Assembly (NCBI GenBank): GCA_934728255.1
Contig: CAKVEC010000009.1
Coordinates: 1 to 64,000, forward strand
Reading direction: 5' to 3'
Source: an uncultured Bacteroidales bacterium
Lineage (GTDB): Bacteria > Bacteroidota > Bacteroidia > Bacteroidales > Paludibacteraceae
Length of the DNA stretch: 64,000 nucleotides
In this document: piece by piece, positions 44,818-53,416 of the stretch
How the letters are laid out: each line of letters starts with the position of its first letter
Position numbering within the stretch: the first letter of the stretch is position 1
Position numbers and translations under genes: made by a program
The notes under the pieces: model-generated
The model's input: only the letters and a program-made list of their open reading frames with translations
Databases searched by the model: none
Told to the model about the DNA's origin: nothing

Positions 44818-45820
44818 CTATATTCATTACGCATTACGCATTACGAATTGCACATTGCTAATTGTGCATTGTGCATTATGCATTGCGCAGCCGCAGACGG
44901 CTGCGTCTATGTGGCTCCGTGTATCGCCCGCCGATTCGGCAATGGTTGGTTTCCGTACCATAGAAGCCGAAGGGCAGACACGCCATATAGTCCCTGTTAC
45001 CGAATGGACAGCCGACCCCGCCATAGACACCTACCACCAACTCCACCACCACGGAGTGGCAATCGAGTCAGACCTTATGGCTTACCGTATCTATTTCGAC
45101 AAAAAACAGACTATCGACATCTATGCCAAGCGCACACCCCGCCTCGAATTGGCTGCCTCCTACTGGTATCCGTCCGATGAGCAACTGGCGCAGCACTACG
45201 GAGACGACATCCTCCGCGTGAGCGGCACCGTCGGGGTTGGGAGCGTCAAACCGTGGCGCAACGGCAAAATGACCCATATCGAACCCGTCCTGAGCCGCAC
45301 ACAACGTATCGTGGAGGTAACAAAAAACAAGGCAGTAATGGAAATCAGCGTAACGGGTTGGCAGACAGAAGGCAAAACCGTGGATATGACCGTCCGCTAT
45401 ACCATCTCCGCCCATCATCGGGATATGCTATGTGAGGTATTCCTCTCGTCGCCCTTGGACAGCCTCTGTACGGGCGTACAGGCGATACCTGCCAAACAAA
45501 CGGCAACTACGCCGAAACACTTTTTCAAAGACACAACCACTGCGGGCGTACTGCTCGGTTCGTGGGGAACAGACTACCCCGTGAATGATACCGTCAAGTA
45601 TGCCAAAGAAACGGTCGGATTAGGCGTCTTCGTCCCTGCGCAATATGCCGCCCGACCGGTGGAAGACCCACGCAACAACCTCGTTCTCTTCGCCCCCGCA
45701 ACCTATTTGTGCTTCTATCTCACCACCGTTGCCGCCACCAAAGAGGACAATCCCCCTGCCACCACAGCAGAGACCTTCTACCAATATCTCCAAGACTGGC
45801 GAGAGGAATTGGATAAATAA
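44801..45820 (+). CDS. DUF4861 family protein with repeat-derived signal peptide
   Basis: 339 residues from ATG 44801, overlapping GH28 by 17 bases. DUF4861 proteins are exported and often linked to polysaccharide utilisation; enzymatic role is not settled. The body starts about QPQTAASMWLRVSPADSAM and ends at LQDWREELDK. Its N-terminus, residues 9-29 (HYALRITNCTLLIVHCALCIA), is encoded by nine 7-base repeat units (44826-44888). It has an Arg and a hydrophobic core followed by A-Q, so it would act as a signal peptide. Confidence 0.82.
   Translation: MPRYTNYIHYALRITNCTLLIVHCALCIAQPQTAASMWLRVSPADSAMVGFRTIEAEGQTRHIVPVTEWTADPAIDTYHQLHHHGVAIESDLMAYRIYFDKKQTIDIYAKRTPRLELAASYWYPSDEQLAQHYGDDILRVSGTVGVGSVKPWRNGKMTHIEPVLSRTQRIVEVTKNKAVMEISVTGWQTEGKTVDMTVRYTISAHHRDMLCEVFLSSPLDSLCTGVQAIPAKQTATTPKHFFKDTTTAGVLLGSWGTDYPVNDTVKYAKETVGLGVFVPAQYAARPVEDPRNNLVLFAPATYLCFYLTTVAATKEDNPPATTAETFYQYLQDWREELDK
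44826..44888. repeat. 7-base repeat encoding the DUF4861 signal peptide
   Basis: Nine heptamers: ATTACGC x2, ATTACGA, ATTGCAC, ATTGCTA, ATTGTGC x2, ATTATGC, ATTGCGC. 63 bases = 21 codons, so the frame is preserved. Opposite orientation to the copies in the RlmI-like gene and dapB, hence a hydrophobic reading. Confidence 0.92.
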
Positions 45821-45940
45821 GGATGTTGCATATTTCCGCCCGCAGAGCCCCTATAACCTACTCAAAAACAACCTATCCTATAACCATCCACCTTGCATCC
45901 TCCTTGCAAAGTTTCTGCCCGTAAAATAGAATATTATACA

Positions 45941-45976
45941 CAATTCAGGCTGCCCGAATAAGGCAGCCTGATTGAT
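45941..45976. terminator. Terminator between DUF4861 gene and OmpW-like barrel
   Basis: TCAGGCTGCC pairs with GGCAGCCTGA (45945-45954, 45962-45971) with CAAT/ATTG flanks. Convergent genes on both sides. Confidence 0.75.
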
Positions 45977-46006
45977 TTTCTAAGAGTAGGGTATTATCGA
46001 AACCGC

Positions 46007-46513
46007 TTAGAACTTGTAGCGTACACCGATGCTGATTCCGTCGTACAAACCGTAGCCGTTGAAGCGAATACGACCGCCGTCATAGTCGCCCATATCACCT
46101 GTATATCCCATCAAGCCGATATTCGGACGCCAATCTACCGACAACTGCAGCGGAAACCAGAAATCATATTCGATGCCGATATGTCCTGCTACACCGGCAT
46201 ACCAGATAGGTGCATGGAAACCGTAGATACCTGCAGCACCGCCCACACCCATATACCAATGCCATTCGCCCTTGTTGTTCCATGGTACAGAGGTGTTGAA
46301 CGGGTCAATCCAGTCATAGGTTACCTTGGCACCGATACCGTTGAACATAGGAATGTTGAGCGACATATCGACCATGTTCTTTTGTCCGAGGCTGTGTTGG
46401 TAAGAAACATCCACACCATAGCCGAGGTTAACACCCACAGCGCGGGGCTGTGCTACTGCGCTTGCTGCGCATACTACTGCCAACAGGGCAGCGAGAAAGA
46501 AACTCTTTTTCAT
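46007..46513 (-). CDS. Outer-membrane beta-barrel protein
   Basis: 168 residues. Signal peptide (FFLAALLAVVCAASAVA) then alternating strands ending in the aromatic GISIGVRYKF, the usual C-terminal barrel strand. Small eight-stranded-type barrel, function unknown. A TACCTTTG box lies on the minus strand at 46585-46578, without a clear -33 partner. Confidence 0.85.
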   Translation of the reverse strand: MKKSFFLAALLAVVCAASAVAQPRAVGVNLGYGVDVSYQHSLGQKNMVDMSLNIPMFNGIGAKVTYDWIDPFNTSVPWNNKGEWHWYMGVGGAAGIYGFHAPIWYAGVAGHIGIEYDFWFPLQLSVDWRPNIGLMGYTGDMGDYDGGRIRFNGYGLYDGISIGVRYKF

Positions 46514-46766
46514 TATAGGTATATTTATAATTGTGTTGTGCGGTCAATAACAAAACGGGATTTTCCCTGCAACACGACAAAGGTACGGCAAAAACGGCAG
46601 AATACGGTTTCAAAACACTAAAAACAGTGTTTCAAAAAAGAAAAAACGCCGCAATTTGAAACCTGCATTGCGCAAAACCGATTTTTTGAAGCAAACACCT
46701 GTCCCGTTCCGTATTTTTTTTGTACCTTTGCAGCATAAACTGCTTTTAACAAAAATAAATACGACT

Positions 46767-48425
46767 ATGACAATGCAAAAAAGTCCACTGCAGATTGCGC
46801 GTCAGAGTTACAAGCCGAAAATGCCTGTAGCGTTGCAAGGTGCAGTTCGCCTCGTAGAGGGTGAGAAAACACAATCGGTTGCCGACCAAGCCGAGATCAA
46901 AGAGTTGTTCCCCAATACCTATGGTCTGCCCGTTATCACAATGGAGCCTGCGCAAGGTTCGGACAAGGTGGCAGAACCGTTCAACGTAGGTGTTATCCTC
47001 TCCGGAGGACAGGCTCCCGGCGGGCACAACGTCATCAGCGGTCTCTATGACGGTCTGAAAGCCCTCAACTCCGATAACAAACTCTATGGCTTCTTGGGCG
47101 GACCGAGCGGCTTGATCGAAGGCAAATACACCCTTCTTACAGGCGACATCATTGATGACTACCGCAATACGGGCGGATTCGACATTATTGGTTCCGGTCG
47201 TACCAAACTCGAGGAGACATGGCAGTTCGACAATGGTATCGAGATATGTAAGAAACTTGGCATCAAGGCTATCGTCATCATCGGTGGAGACGACTCCAAT
47301 ACCAACGCCTGCGTTCTCGCCGAGTACTACCTGCAAAAGCAGTGCGGTATTCAGGTCATCGGTTGCCCGAAGACCATTGACGGCGACCTCAAGAACGAGA
47401 TGATTGAGACCTCTTTCGGTTTCGATACCGCCTGCAAAGTGTATAGCGAACTGATCGGTAATATCCAGCGCGACGCCAACTCGGCAAAGAAATACTGGCA
47501 CTTTATCCGTCTTATGGGCCGCTCCGCCAGCCATATTGCCCTCGAGTGCGCATTGCAGAGCCAACCGAATATCTGCCTTATTTCCGAGGAGGTTGAGGCA
47601 AAGAACCTGACACTCAACGACATCGTTGAGCAGATTGTAGAGGTAATTGTTGACCGTGCTAATTCGGGGCTGAACTTCGGTACTGTCCTCATTCCTGAGG
47701 GGTTGATTGAGTTTATCCCCGCTATGCGTGTCCTCATTCAGGAACTCAACGACCTGCTCGCCCAGAACGAGGAGTTCGCTTCTTTGGAAGGCGACGATGC
47801 CAAACGCGAGTATGTAAAGTCGATGCTTACGCCCGCTTCGTGCGAACTCTATCGCTCGCTGCCGAAGGGTATCGCACGCCAACTCACACTCGATCGTGAC
47901 CCACACGGAAATGTGATGGTCAGCCAGATTGAGACCGAGAAACTGCTTATCGAAATGGTCAGCAAACGCCTCGCCCAGCTCAAAGCCAACGGCACCTACA
48001 AGGGCAAGTTCTCCGCGCTCAACCATTTCTTCGGCTACGAAGGTCGTTGCGCTATCCCGTCGAACTTCGATGCCGACTATTGCTACTCGATCGGTATGAC
48101 GGCGGTACACCTTATCGCAGCAGGCAAGACCGGCTATATGTCGCTTGTGCGCAACCTGACCAAACCCGCTTCGGAATGGATCGCAGGTGGTGTTCCTATC
48201 ACGATGATGATGAATATGGAGAAACGTAACGGCAAAATGAAACCTGTTATCCAAAAGGCATTGGTTGACCTCAATGGCGCGCCGTTCCTATACTTGAAAG
48301 CACATCGTGCCGAGTGGGCAGATGCCAACACAAGTTACATCTATCCCGGACCTATCCAGTACTATGGTCCTGTCGAGGTATGCGACCAACCGACCCACAC
48401 CCTGCGTCTCGAGCGCGGTGAGTAA
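46767..48425 (+). CDS. pfp: Diphosphate--fructose-6-phosphate 1-phosphotransferase
   Basis: 552 residues. Phosphorylates fructose-6-phosphate with pyrophosphate, replacing ATP-PFK in glycolysis. GVILSGGQAPGGHNVI carries the phosphate-binding motif with Gly-Gly, and GGDDSNTNA the catalytic site region with Asp; KTIDGDLKN marks the PPi-dependent class. The long form (about 550) is typical of this subfamily. ATG at 46767 rather than earlier in-frame codons, since TACCTTTG at 46723-46730 should start transcription downstream. Confidence 0.95.
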   Translation: MTMQKSPLQIARQSYKPKMPVALQGAVRLVEGEKTQSVADQAEIKELFPNTYGLPVITMEPAQGSDKVAEPFNVGVILSGGQAPGGHNVISGLYDGLKALNSDNKLYGFLGGPSGLIEGKYTLLTGDIIDDYRNTGGFDIIGSGRTKLEETWQFDNGIEICKKLGIKAIVIIGGDDSNTNACVLAEYYLQKQCGIQVIGCPKTIDGDLKNEMIETSFGFDTACKVYSELIGNIQRDANSAKKYWHFIRLMGRSASHIALECALQSQPNICLISEEVEAKNLTLNDIVEQIVEVIVDRANSGLNFGTVLIPEGLIEFIPAMRVLIQELNDLLAQNEEFASLEGDDAKREYVKSMLTPASCELYRSLPKGIARQLTLDRDPHGNVMVSQIETEKLLIEMVSKRLAQLKANGTYKGKFSALNHFFGYEGRCAIPSNFDADYCYSIGMTAVHLIAAGKTGYMSLVRNLTKPASEWIAGGVPITMMMNMEKRNGKMKPVIQKALVDLNGAPFLYLKAHRAEWADANTSYIYPGPIQYYGPVEVCDQPTHTLRLERGE

Positions 48426-48438
48426 TATACGGCTTAAT

Positions 48439-48480
48439 AAAAATCGGCTCTTCTGCGAAAGCAAGGGAGCCGATTTTTTT
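48439..48480 (+). terminator. Terminator of pfp
   Basis: AAATCGGCTC / GAGCCGATTT (48441-48450, 48467-48476) then a T run. Confidence 0.88.
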
Positions 48481-48484
48481 GTAT

Positions 48485-48528
48485 TTAGGACTTTAAGGTC
48501 TTTAGGGACCTTAGGGACTTTAAGGACG
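48485..48528. repeat. 9-base TTAAGGTC-type repeat
   Basis: TTAGGACTT, TAAGGTCTT, TAGGGACCT, TAGGGACTT, TAAGGAC. Directly after the pfp terminator. Confidence 0.8.
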
Positions 48529-48541
48529 CTATAGTATATAA

Positions 48542-48578
48542 AAAAAGAGGATTGTCATCACGACAACCCAATCTTTTT
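48542..48578. terminator. Stem-loop with A/T flanks before mini-ORF
   Basis: AAAAAGA pairs with TCTTTTT (48542-48548, 48572-48578) and TTGTC with GACAA inside. Looks like a bidirectional terminator or attenuator; it also faces the DUF4857 operon end. Confidence 0.6.
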
Positions 48579-48600
48579 ACTTAACCTTAAATCTAATACC

Positions 48601-48675
48601 ATGAAAAACACGGTACAAAAGTACTATATATTTTTGATACTACCAAATAATTTGCAAGAAAAATATGTTTTATAG
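48601..48675 (+). other. 24-codon reading frame after ACTTAACC leader
   Basis: ATG at 48601 follows CTTAACCTTAAATCTAATACC and encodes MKNTVQKYYIFLILPNNLQE plus four residues. The leader resembles 5' ends of many Bacteroidota transcripts. Could be a leader peptide or the remnant of a removed gene; not shown to be translated. Confidence 0.35.
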
Positions 48676-48719
48676 CATATTTTTGATTGTTTTGTAAAGT
48701 GTACTTTGCAAAATAAGGC

Positions 48720-49787
48720 TTAATCTACATTCCAGCGCGGGAATATAGTAGGCGTCTGCCACGTGCGCAGCGAGAGGCGCAGGGGAAAAATATATCGGTA
48801 GGCTTTCTCCCAACCGGTCGGCGCAGGGTCGGGGACGATACGCGAGGTCAGCAGCGAATAGTCTTTGTTCGATACTGCATAGTAACGTGTGTCGGTGGCG
48901 GTCAGGATACGTATTGTCCAATCGTGCAGGTTGCCCATAATAAGGATAGGCATCGTCTGCGGGTTGTATTCCGGTATGTCTATATGGTTGATACTGAGTG
49001 TCCTGCTGTCAATCGAGTAGAGTTGGTTGTCGGTCGATACAAGAAAACCGATTTGCCGGTAGTTGTCAAATTCGGTAACGAACAGCGTCTGTGGCTGCAC
49101 GCTGTCGGGCAGGGTAATATCACGCACGGCGGGACTGCCTTTTATCATACGCAGATTAAACACTTGTCCCTTGCTGTCCGCCAGCAAATAACCGTTGTCA
49201 TAGGCTTTGCGCACAGACGGATTGCCCGCTATCAGACGAATGGGGAAGGTGCAACCGTGTGCCTGCAGGACGGAGTTGAACATCGCTGATTTCTCTTGGT
49301 TGACAGTGTTGGTCTCGGCAGTGATGAACTCCAAACCATTGTCTGCCAGGCGAAACACATCGTTGGGCAGTTGTAGGTCCACACGCCCCGACTCGGCATC
49401 CATCAGTTCGTAGAGCGGGGTGCGCGGCTTGTTGATTTGTGCGGGGCTGGTCTTGAAGGTGAAACTCTCGCGGCGCAGAATCTTGCTGTCCACGGCTTCG
49501 CCAAACAGCGTGTCGGGCATACGTCCGTCGGCTACCAACTGGCGGTAGAAGAAATAAGGCATCAGCGAGTCGGCTTCAGCGGCGGAGAACCGGTTGCCGT
49601 TGAAATCGCAGAACCCGTCCGCATCGCGGGTGATAAAGTCTTCGGTGTAAGGACTGTAGTAGATAAAACTCTCCCCTCCGGAGGCGGGTATGAGAAATGA
49701 GTACAACCATGGCAGTACCCACATCAGCAATACCACCGCTACGGCGATAATAAAACCCTTGTATATTGTCAATCCTCTAACTTTCAT
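48720..49787 (-). CDS. DUF4857 domain membrane protein
   Basis: 355 residues. One N-terminal membrane helix (FIIAVAVVLLMWVLPWLYSF) and a large periplasmic domain. It follows an ABC permease and ATPase on the same strand; this trio is recurrent in Bacteroidota, so a role as an accessory subunit of that transporter is inferred. No enzymatic motif seen. Confidence 0.78.
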   Translation of the reverse strand: MKVRGLTIYKGFIIAVAVVLLMWVLPWLYSFLIPASGGESFIYYSPYTEDFITRDADGFCDFNGNRFSAAEADSLMPYFFYRQLVADGRMPDTLFGEAVDSKILRRESFTFKTSPAQINKPRTPLYELMDAESGRVDLQLPNDVFRLADNGLEFITAETNTVNQEKSAMFNSVLQAHGCTFPIRLIAGNPSVRKAYDNGYLLADSKGQVFNLRMIKGSPAVRDITLPDSVQPQTLFVTEFDNYRQIGFLVSTDNQLYSIDSRTLSINHIDIPEYNPQTMPILIMGNLHDWTIRILTATDTRYYAVSNKDYSLLTSRIVPDPAPTGWEKAYRYIFPLRLSLRTWQTPTIFPRWNVD

Positions 49788-49809
49788 AATTGCAAATTAC
49801 ACATTATAT

Positions 49810-49838
49810 AAATTTACAAATTTACAAATTTACAAATT
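49810..49838. repeat. 8-base AAATTTAC repeat
   Basis: AAATTTAC x3 then AAATTA, between the DUF4857 gene and the permease gene. Same family at 29932-29963 and 50527-50568. Confidence 0.88.
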
Positions 49839-49844
49839 AAATTG

Positions 49845-50516
49845 TTACAGCCCTTTCCCCTCTTTGAACCGTGCTATGCTGAGCATAGGCAGTCCCGTAA
49901 ATAGAATGGTGAATACCGCAAGGATAGGTAGGAAAGCATTGTAGGTCTCGGGCATGATGCTTACGTAGAACATCCGCAGGCACACCCCGGCAAACAGCAT
50001 TTCCGGAATACGCATACGCCACGTGGGTTCAAGGACAATCCAAGCCGTAAACAGATAGGCTTGTATGCCCGCCACGTACCAAACCAATACGGTCAGAAAT
50101 ATGTGTCGCAACATCTCTGCGGGCAGCCAAATCTGCAATACGGCATAGCACAGCCCTATGTTCAGTACGAGCAACCCGAGCATCATCACCATCCCATAGA
50201 GCATCATCGCTCCGATGGCTTTCCAATTCTCTATAGGCAGGTGCAGCGTCAGTTTGATACGTTTTTGCAGCATCTCGGGGAGCATCTGGGTGCAACCGAG
50301 CAGTATTCCCGCAATGAGCGGCACGAACTCCAGCAGTTCGAGCAACAAGGTATCGCGCCCGAGCAGGGTATCCCACACGGGCATCACGCCGTTGATGGCA
50401 ATGAGGCGGTGCGCATCAATCAGCAGATAGGCACACAGCCCGAGCGATGCTACAAAAATCAGCACCACCGCCATGCGGGTCTTGAGCCACTCTTTCATAA
50501 ATATACTTCGCAGCAT
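49845..50516 (-). CDS. ABC transporter membrane protein
   Basis: 223 residues with six predicted membrane helices (e.g. VVLIFVASLGLCAYLLI, AMMLYGMVMMLGLLVLNI). No signature enzymatic motif; position between an ABC ATPase and the DUF4857 gene suggests it is the permease. Substrate unknown. Confidence 0.75.
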   Translation of the reverse strand: MLRSIFMKEWLKTRMAVVLIFVASLGLCAYLLIDAHRLIAINGVMPVWDTLLGRDTLLLELLEFVPLIAGILLGCTQMLPEMLQKRIKLTLHLPIENWKAIGAMMLYGMVMMLGLLVLNIGLCYAVLQIWLPAEMLRHIFLTVLVWYVAGIQAYLFTAWIVLEPTWRMRIPEMLFAGVCLRMFYVSIMPETYNAFLPILAVFTILFTGLPMLSIARFKEGKGL

Positions 50517-50526
50517 AATCGGACAA

Positions 50527-50568
50527 TTTTACAATTTACACATTTACAAACTTACACATTTACAAATT
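50527..50568. repeat. 8-base repeat in ABC operon
   Basis: Imperfect units ACAATTT, ACACATTT, ACAAACTT, ACACATTT, ACAAATTG. Fills the gap between permease and ATPase genes. Confidence 0.78.
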
Positions 50569-50570
50569 GA

Positions 50571-51290
50571 TCAGTATTTTCCTGTCAGTTCGATAAACGT
50601 ATCTTCGAGCGTCATTGTGGGCGTAATCAGTTCGCTTACAGGGCATTGGCGCAGTATCTTGCCGTAGTCCATAATGATGCAGTCGTCCACCAATCGCTCC
50701 AAGTCCTGAATGATATGTGAGGTGAGAAAAACCGTCTTTCCTTTCGATTTGCAGAAATCGCGCAGGTACTCCACAAACAGCCGTCGGTAACCGGGGTCTA
50801 ATCCTAACGAGAAATCATCCAAAATCAGCAGTTCGGGGTCTTGTGCCATCAGCAGACCGAGCGCCACTTGCGAGCGTTGCCCGTTGGACATCTGGTTAAG
50901 GTGTTGATAATCTTTTACATGCAGCAGCCGCATCAACTCGTAATACGCCTCTTTGTTCCAGCGCGGGTAGAACGGCGCATAGAAACGCTCAATCTGTTCG
51001 ATGGTCATAAATGGGTACTGCACATGCCCCTCCAATAGCAAGCCGATGCGTTGCCGCACTTGTGCGGGCATTGTGCGGGTGTCGTAGCCTAAAAGGCGAC
51101 AACTGCCCGATGCGGGGCGGATAAACCCGCTCAAAATGTTGATGGTAGTCGTTTTGCCCGTGCCGTTTTTGCCAAGCAAACCGAGAATACGCCCTTTGGG
51201 GACGGTAAAACTTAAATCTTTGTATATGAGCCGTTTCCCATAATAGTGGGTTACATGGTCATATTCTATCATTGCTTCGTTTTCTGCCAT
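50571..51290 (-). CDS. ABC transporter ATP-binding protein
   Basis: 239 residues. Walker A GLLGKNGTGKTTTIN, signature MSNGQRSQVALG, Walker B LLILDDFSLGLD. Start at 51290 (MAENEAMIEYDHV), since a TAATTTTG promoter box lies at 51324-51317 and the longer frame would start upstream of it. First gene of the ABC-permease-DUF4857 operon. Confidence 0.9.
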   Translation of the reverse strand: MAENEAMIEYDHVTHYYGKRLIYKDLSFTVPKGRILGLLGKNGTGKTTTINILSGFIRPASGSCRLLGYDTRTMPAQVRQRIGLLLEGHVQYPFMTIEQIERFYAPFYPRWNKEAYYELMRLLHVKDYQHLNQMSNGQRSQVALGLLMAQDPELLILDDFSLGLDPGYRRLFVEYLRDFCKSKGKTVFLTSHIIQDLERLVDDCIIMDYGKILRQCPVSELITPTMTLEDTFIELTGKY

Positions 51291-51316
51291 AAGCGTTGGT
51301 CTTGTCCTTTTGTTTG

Positions 51317-51347
51317 CAAAATTACGTAAAATTTCCGAAACCCGCAA
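51317..51347 (-). promoter_or_regulatory. Promoter of ABC-DUF4857 operon
   Basis: Minus strand: TTG (51347-51345), 20-base spacer, TAATTTTG (51324-51317). ATG 26 bases later. Confidence 0.75.
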
Positions 51348-51413
51348 GAGTGCAACGTGATTTATAGAGATACTGAGTGCCTTCTCACACACATCGGCAT
51401 AATGTGAGTATGC

Positions 51414-51534
51414 AAAAAATATACATAATATGCACTTCTTATACCTCATAATACCAATTACGTAGAAAGGACGTAGAAAGGACGTAGAAAGAATTGGCTT
51501 TTTCCGATAGGTTAAGCCGCTTTTTTATGCACTA
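51414..51534. repeat. Approximately 120-base dispersed element, copy 1
   Basis: Three AAAGGACGTAG-type 11-base units in the middle, flanked by TTATACCTCATAATACCAAT on one side and AAGAATTGGCTTTT on the other. Aligns along its length with 60025-60146. Upstream of the prfC promoter. Confidence 0.85.
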
Positions 51535-51592
51535 TATTCACTTTTTATGCATTTCTGTGCATAATTCATATATTGCGAAAATGCAGGTGGGG

Positions 51593-51623
51593 TTGTGTAT
51601 GTCGCGGAAAAAGCGTAACTTTG
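51593..51623 (+). promoter_or_regulatory. Promoter of prfC
   Basis: TTG 51593-51595, 20-base spacer, TAACTTTG 51616-51623; ATG at 51663. Confidence 0.75.
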
Positions 51624-51662
51624 CAGGCTTTTGCAAAGGTTAATCAAAAAATCACGAAACGA

Positions 51663-53324
51663 ATGCTCTCTAACGCAGAACAACAGGAAATACTACGCCG
51701 GCGCACGTTCGCCATCATCAGTCACCCCGATGCGGGTAAAACCACTCTGACAGAGAAACTCCTTCTCTACGGAGGGGCAATCCATGTGGCAGGTGCCGTC
51801 AAATCGAACAAGATACGCAAGACTGCCACATCCGACTGGATGGAGATAGAGAAGCAGCGTGGCATATCCGTTGCCACCTCGGTGATGGGCTTCGATTATA
51901 AGACCTCCCCAACCCCTCCAGAGGAGGGGCTTGACGGAAATGGTGTTGGTACCCCCTCTTTGAGGGGGGCGGGGGAGTTGTACCATATCAACATCCTCGA
52001 CACCCCCGGTCACCAGGATTTTGCAGAGGATACGTTCCGTACGCTGACGGCGGTGGATTCGGTGATTATCGTCATCGATGCCGCCAAAGGCGTGGAGACG
52101 CAGACGCGCCGCCTGATGCAGGTATGCCGTATGCGCAAGACCCCCGTGATGGTGTTTATCAACAAGATGGACCGCGAGTGCAAAGACCCGTTCGACCTCC
52201 TCGACGAGATAGAGCGCGAGTTGGGTATCCACGTGCGCCCGCTGTCGTGGCCTATCAACTGCGGACAACGCTTCAAGGGCGTGTACAACCTGTTCCAATC
52301 CACGTTGGACCTGTATCAGCCCGACAAGACGCACGTGACGGAATCGCTCCGTTTTGACGATGTGAACGACCCGCAGATAACCGCACTTATCGGCGGACAG
52401 GACGCAGACAAACTGCGTGAAGACATCGAGATGATTTCCGGAGTATATAATCCGTTCTCGCGCGACGAGTATCTGGCGGGGGAGTTGGCTCCCGTGTTCT
52501 TCGGCTCGGCACTGAACACGTTCGGTGTCAAAGAACTATTAGAGTGTTTTGTGCGCATTGCCCCGTCGCCACGCCCCGTACAGGCGGAAGAACGCATAGT
52601 GGACCCGATGGAGGACAAGTTCACGGGCTTTTGCTTCAAGATACACGCTAATATGGATCCGAACCACCGCTCATGTATCGCATTTTTCAAGATCTGTTCG
52701 GGTAAGTTTGAGCGCAACACCTATTACAAGCACGTGCGCAAGAACCAACAGATGCGTTTCTCTTCGCCCACCTGCTTTATGGCACAGCGCAAGGAGACGG
52801 TGGACGAGGCGTATGCCGGCGACATAGTCGGTCTGCCCGATACAGGCAACTTCAAAATCGGCGATACACTCACTTCGGGCGAAAACCTGCATTTCAAGGG
52901 ACTGCCGTCGTTCTCACCGGAGATGTTCAAGTATATAGAGAACGCCGACCCGATGAAACAGAAACAGTTGGACAAAGGTATCAGCCAGTTGATGGACGAA
53001 GGCGTGGCGCAGTTGTTCGTCAGTCAGATGAACGGACGCAAGATCATCGGTACCGTGGGGCAGTTGCAGTTCGAGGTGATACAATACCGCCTCGAACACG
53101 AGTACCAGGCGAAGTGCCGTTGGGAGAGCCTGCAGATGTACAAGGCATGTTGGATAGAGAGCGACGATGCCGCCGAGTTGGAGATGTTCAAGAAACGCAA
53201 AGCCCAGTATATGGCTACCGACAAGGATGGACGCGATGTCTTTATGGCAGACTCGGCGTACGTGCTGCAAATGGCGCAGAACGACTACAAACATATACAG
53301 TTCCATTTTACATCGGAGTTTTAG
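51663..53324 (+). CDS. prfC: Peptide chain release factor 3
   Basis: 553 residues, about 25-30 longer than typical RF3. GTPase that recycles RF1/RF2. G1 ISHPDAGKTT, G3 DTPGHQDF, G4 NKMD, C-terminal domains intact. The extra length is a segment at about residues 81-107 (TSPTPPEEGLDGNG...LRGAGEL) between VMGFDYK and NILDTPGH, encoded by a GC-rich palindromic repeat (51902-51979) like the one at 18831-18889. It sits in the switch I to G3 strand loop. Confidence 0.93.
   Translation: MLSNAEQQEILRRRTFAIISHPDAGKTTLTEKLLLYGGAIHVAGAVKSNKIRKTATSDWMEIEKQRGISVATSVMGFDYKTSPTPPEEGLDGNGVGTPSLRGAGELYHINILDTPGHQDFAEDTFRTLTAVDSVIIVIDAAKGVETQTRRLMQVCRMRKTPVMVFINKMDRECKDPFDLLDEIERELGIHVRPLSWPINCGQRFKGVYNLFQSTLDLYQPDKTHVTESLRFDDVNDPQITALIGGQDADKLREDIEMISGVYNPFSRDEYLAGELAPVFFGSALNTFGVKELLECFVRIAPSPRPVQAEERIVDPMEDKFTGFCFKIHANMDPNHRSCIAFFKICSGKFERNTYYKHVRKNQQMRFSSPTCFMAQRKETVDEAYAGDIVGLPDTGNFKIGDTLTSGENLHFKGLPSFSPEMFKYIENADPMKQKQLDKGISQLMDEGVAQLFVSQMNGRKIIGTVGQLQFEVIQYRLEHEYQAKCRWESLQMYKACWIESDDAAELEMFKKRKAQYMATDKDGRDVFMADSAYVLQMAQNDYKHIQFHFTSEF
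51902..51979. repeat. GC-rich palindromic repeat inside prfC
   Basis: Starts GACCTCCCCAACCCCTCC (shared with 18860-18877), then AGA-GGAGGGGCT, and ends CCCCCTC-TTT-GAGGGGG, GGGGGAG. The two hairpins plus the CTCCCC/GGGGAG outer arms could fold as a three-way junction. In frame with prfC. Confidence 0.88.
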
Positions 53325-53335
53325 AGGAGAGAAAA

Positions 53336-53405
53336 CGTTAATTATCGTGTAATTAGACGTTAATTTTTCGGAACATATAATTAACCATATAATTGTACCA
53401 TTAAT
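53336..53405. repeat. AATTAACC-type repeat
   Basis: TTAATTATCGTGTAATTAGACG, then GGAACATATAATTAACC and ATAATTGTACCATTAATT. Same family as 6068-6127. Confidence 0.65.
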
Positions 53406-53416
53406 TCTAACCGGTT

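Larger units (their letters stand above)
48426..48719 (+). other. Gap with terminator, repeat and mini-ORF
   Basis: Holds the pfp terminator, a 9-base repeat (48485-48528), a stem-loop with flanking A/T runs (48542-48578) and a 24-codon reading frame (48601-48675). About 45 bases remain before the DUF4857 gene end. Confidence 0.7.
51291..51662. other. Divergent gap ABC operon / prfC
   Basis: Holds the ABC promoter (minus, 51317-51347), a 120-base dispersed element (51414-51534) and the prfC promoter (51593-51623). No gene seen. Confidence 0.75.
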
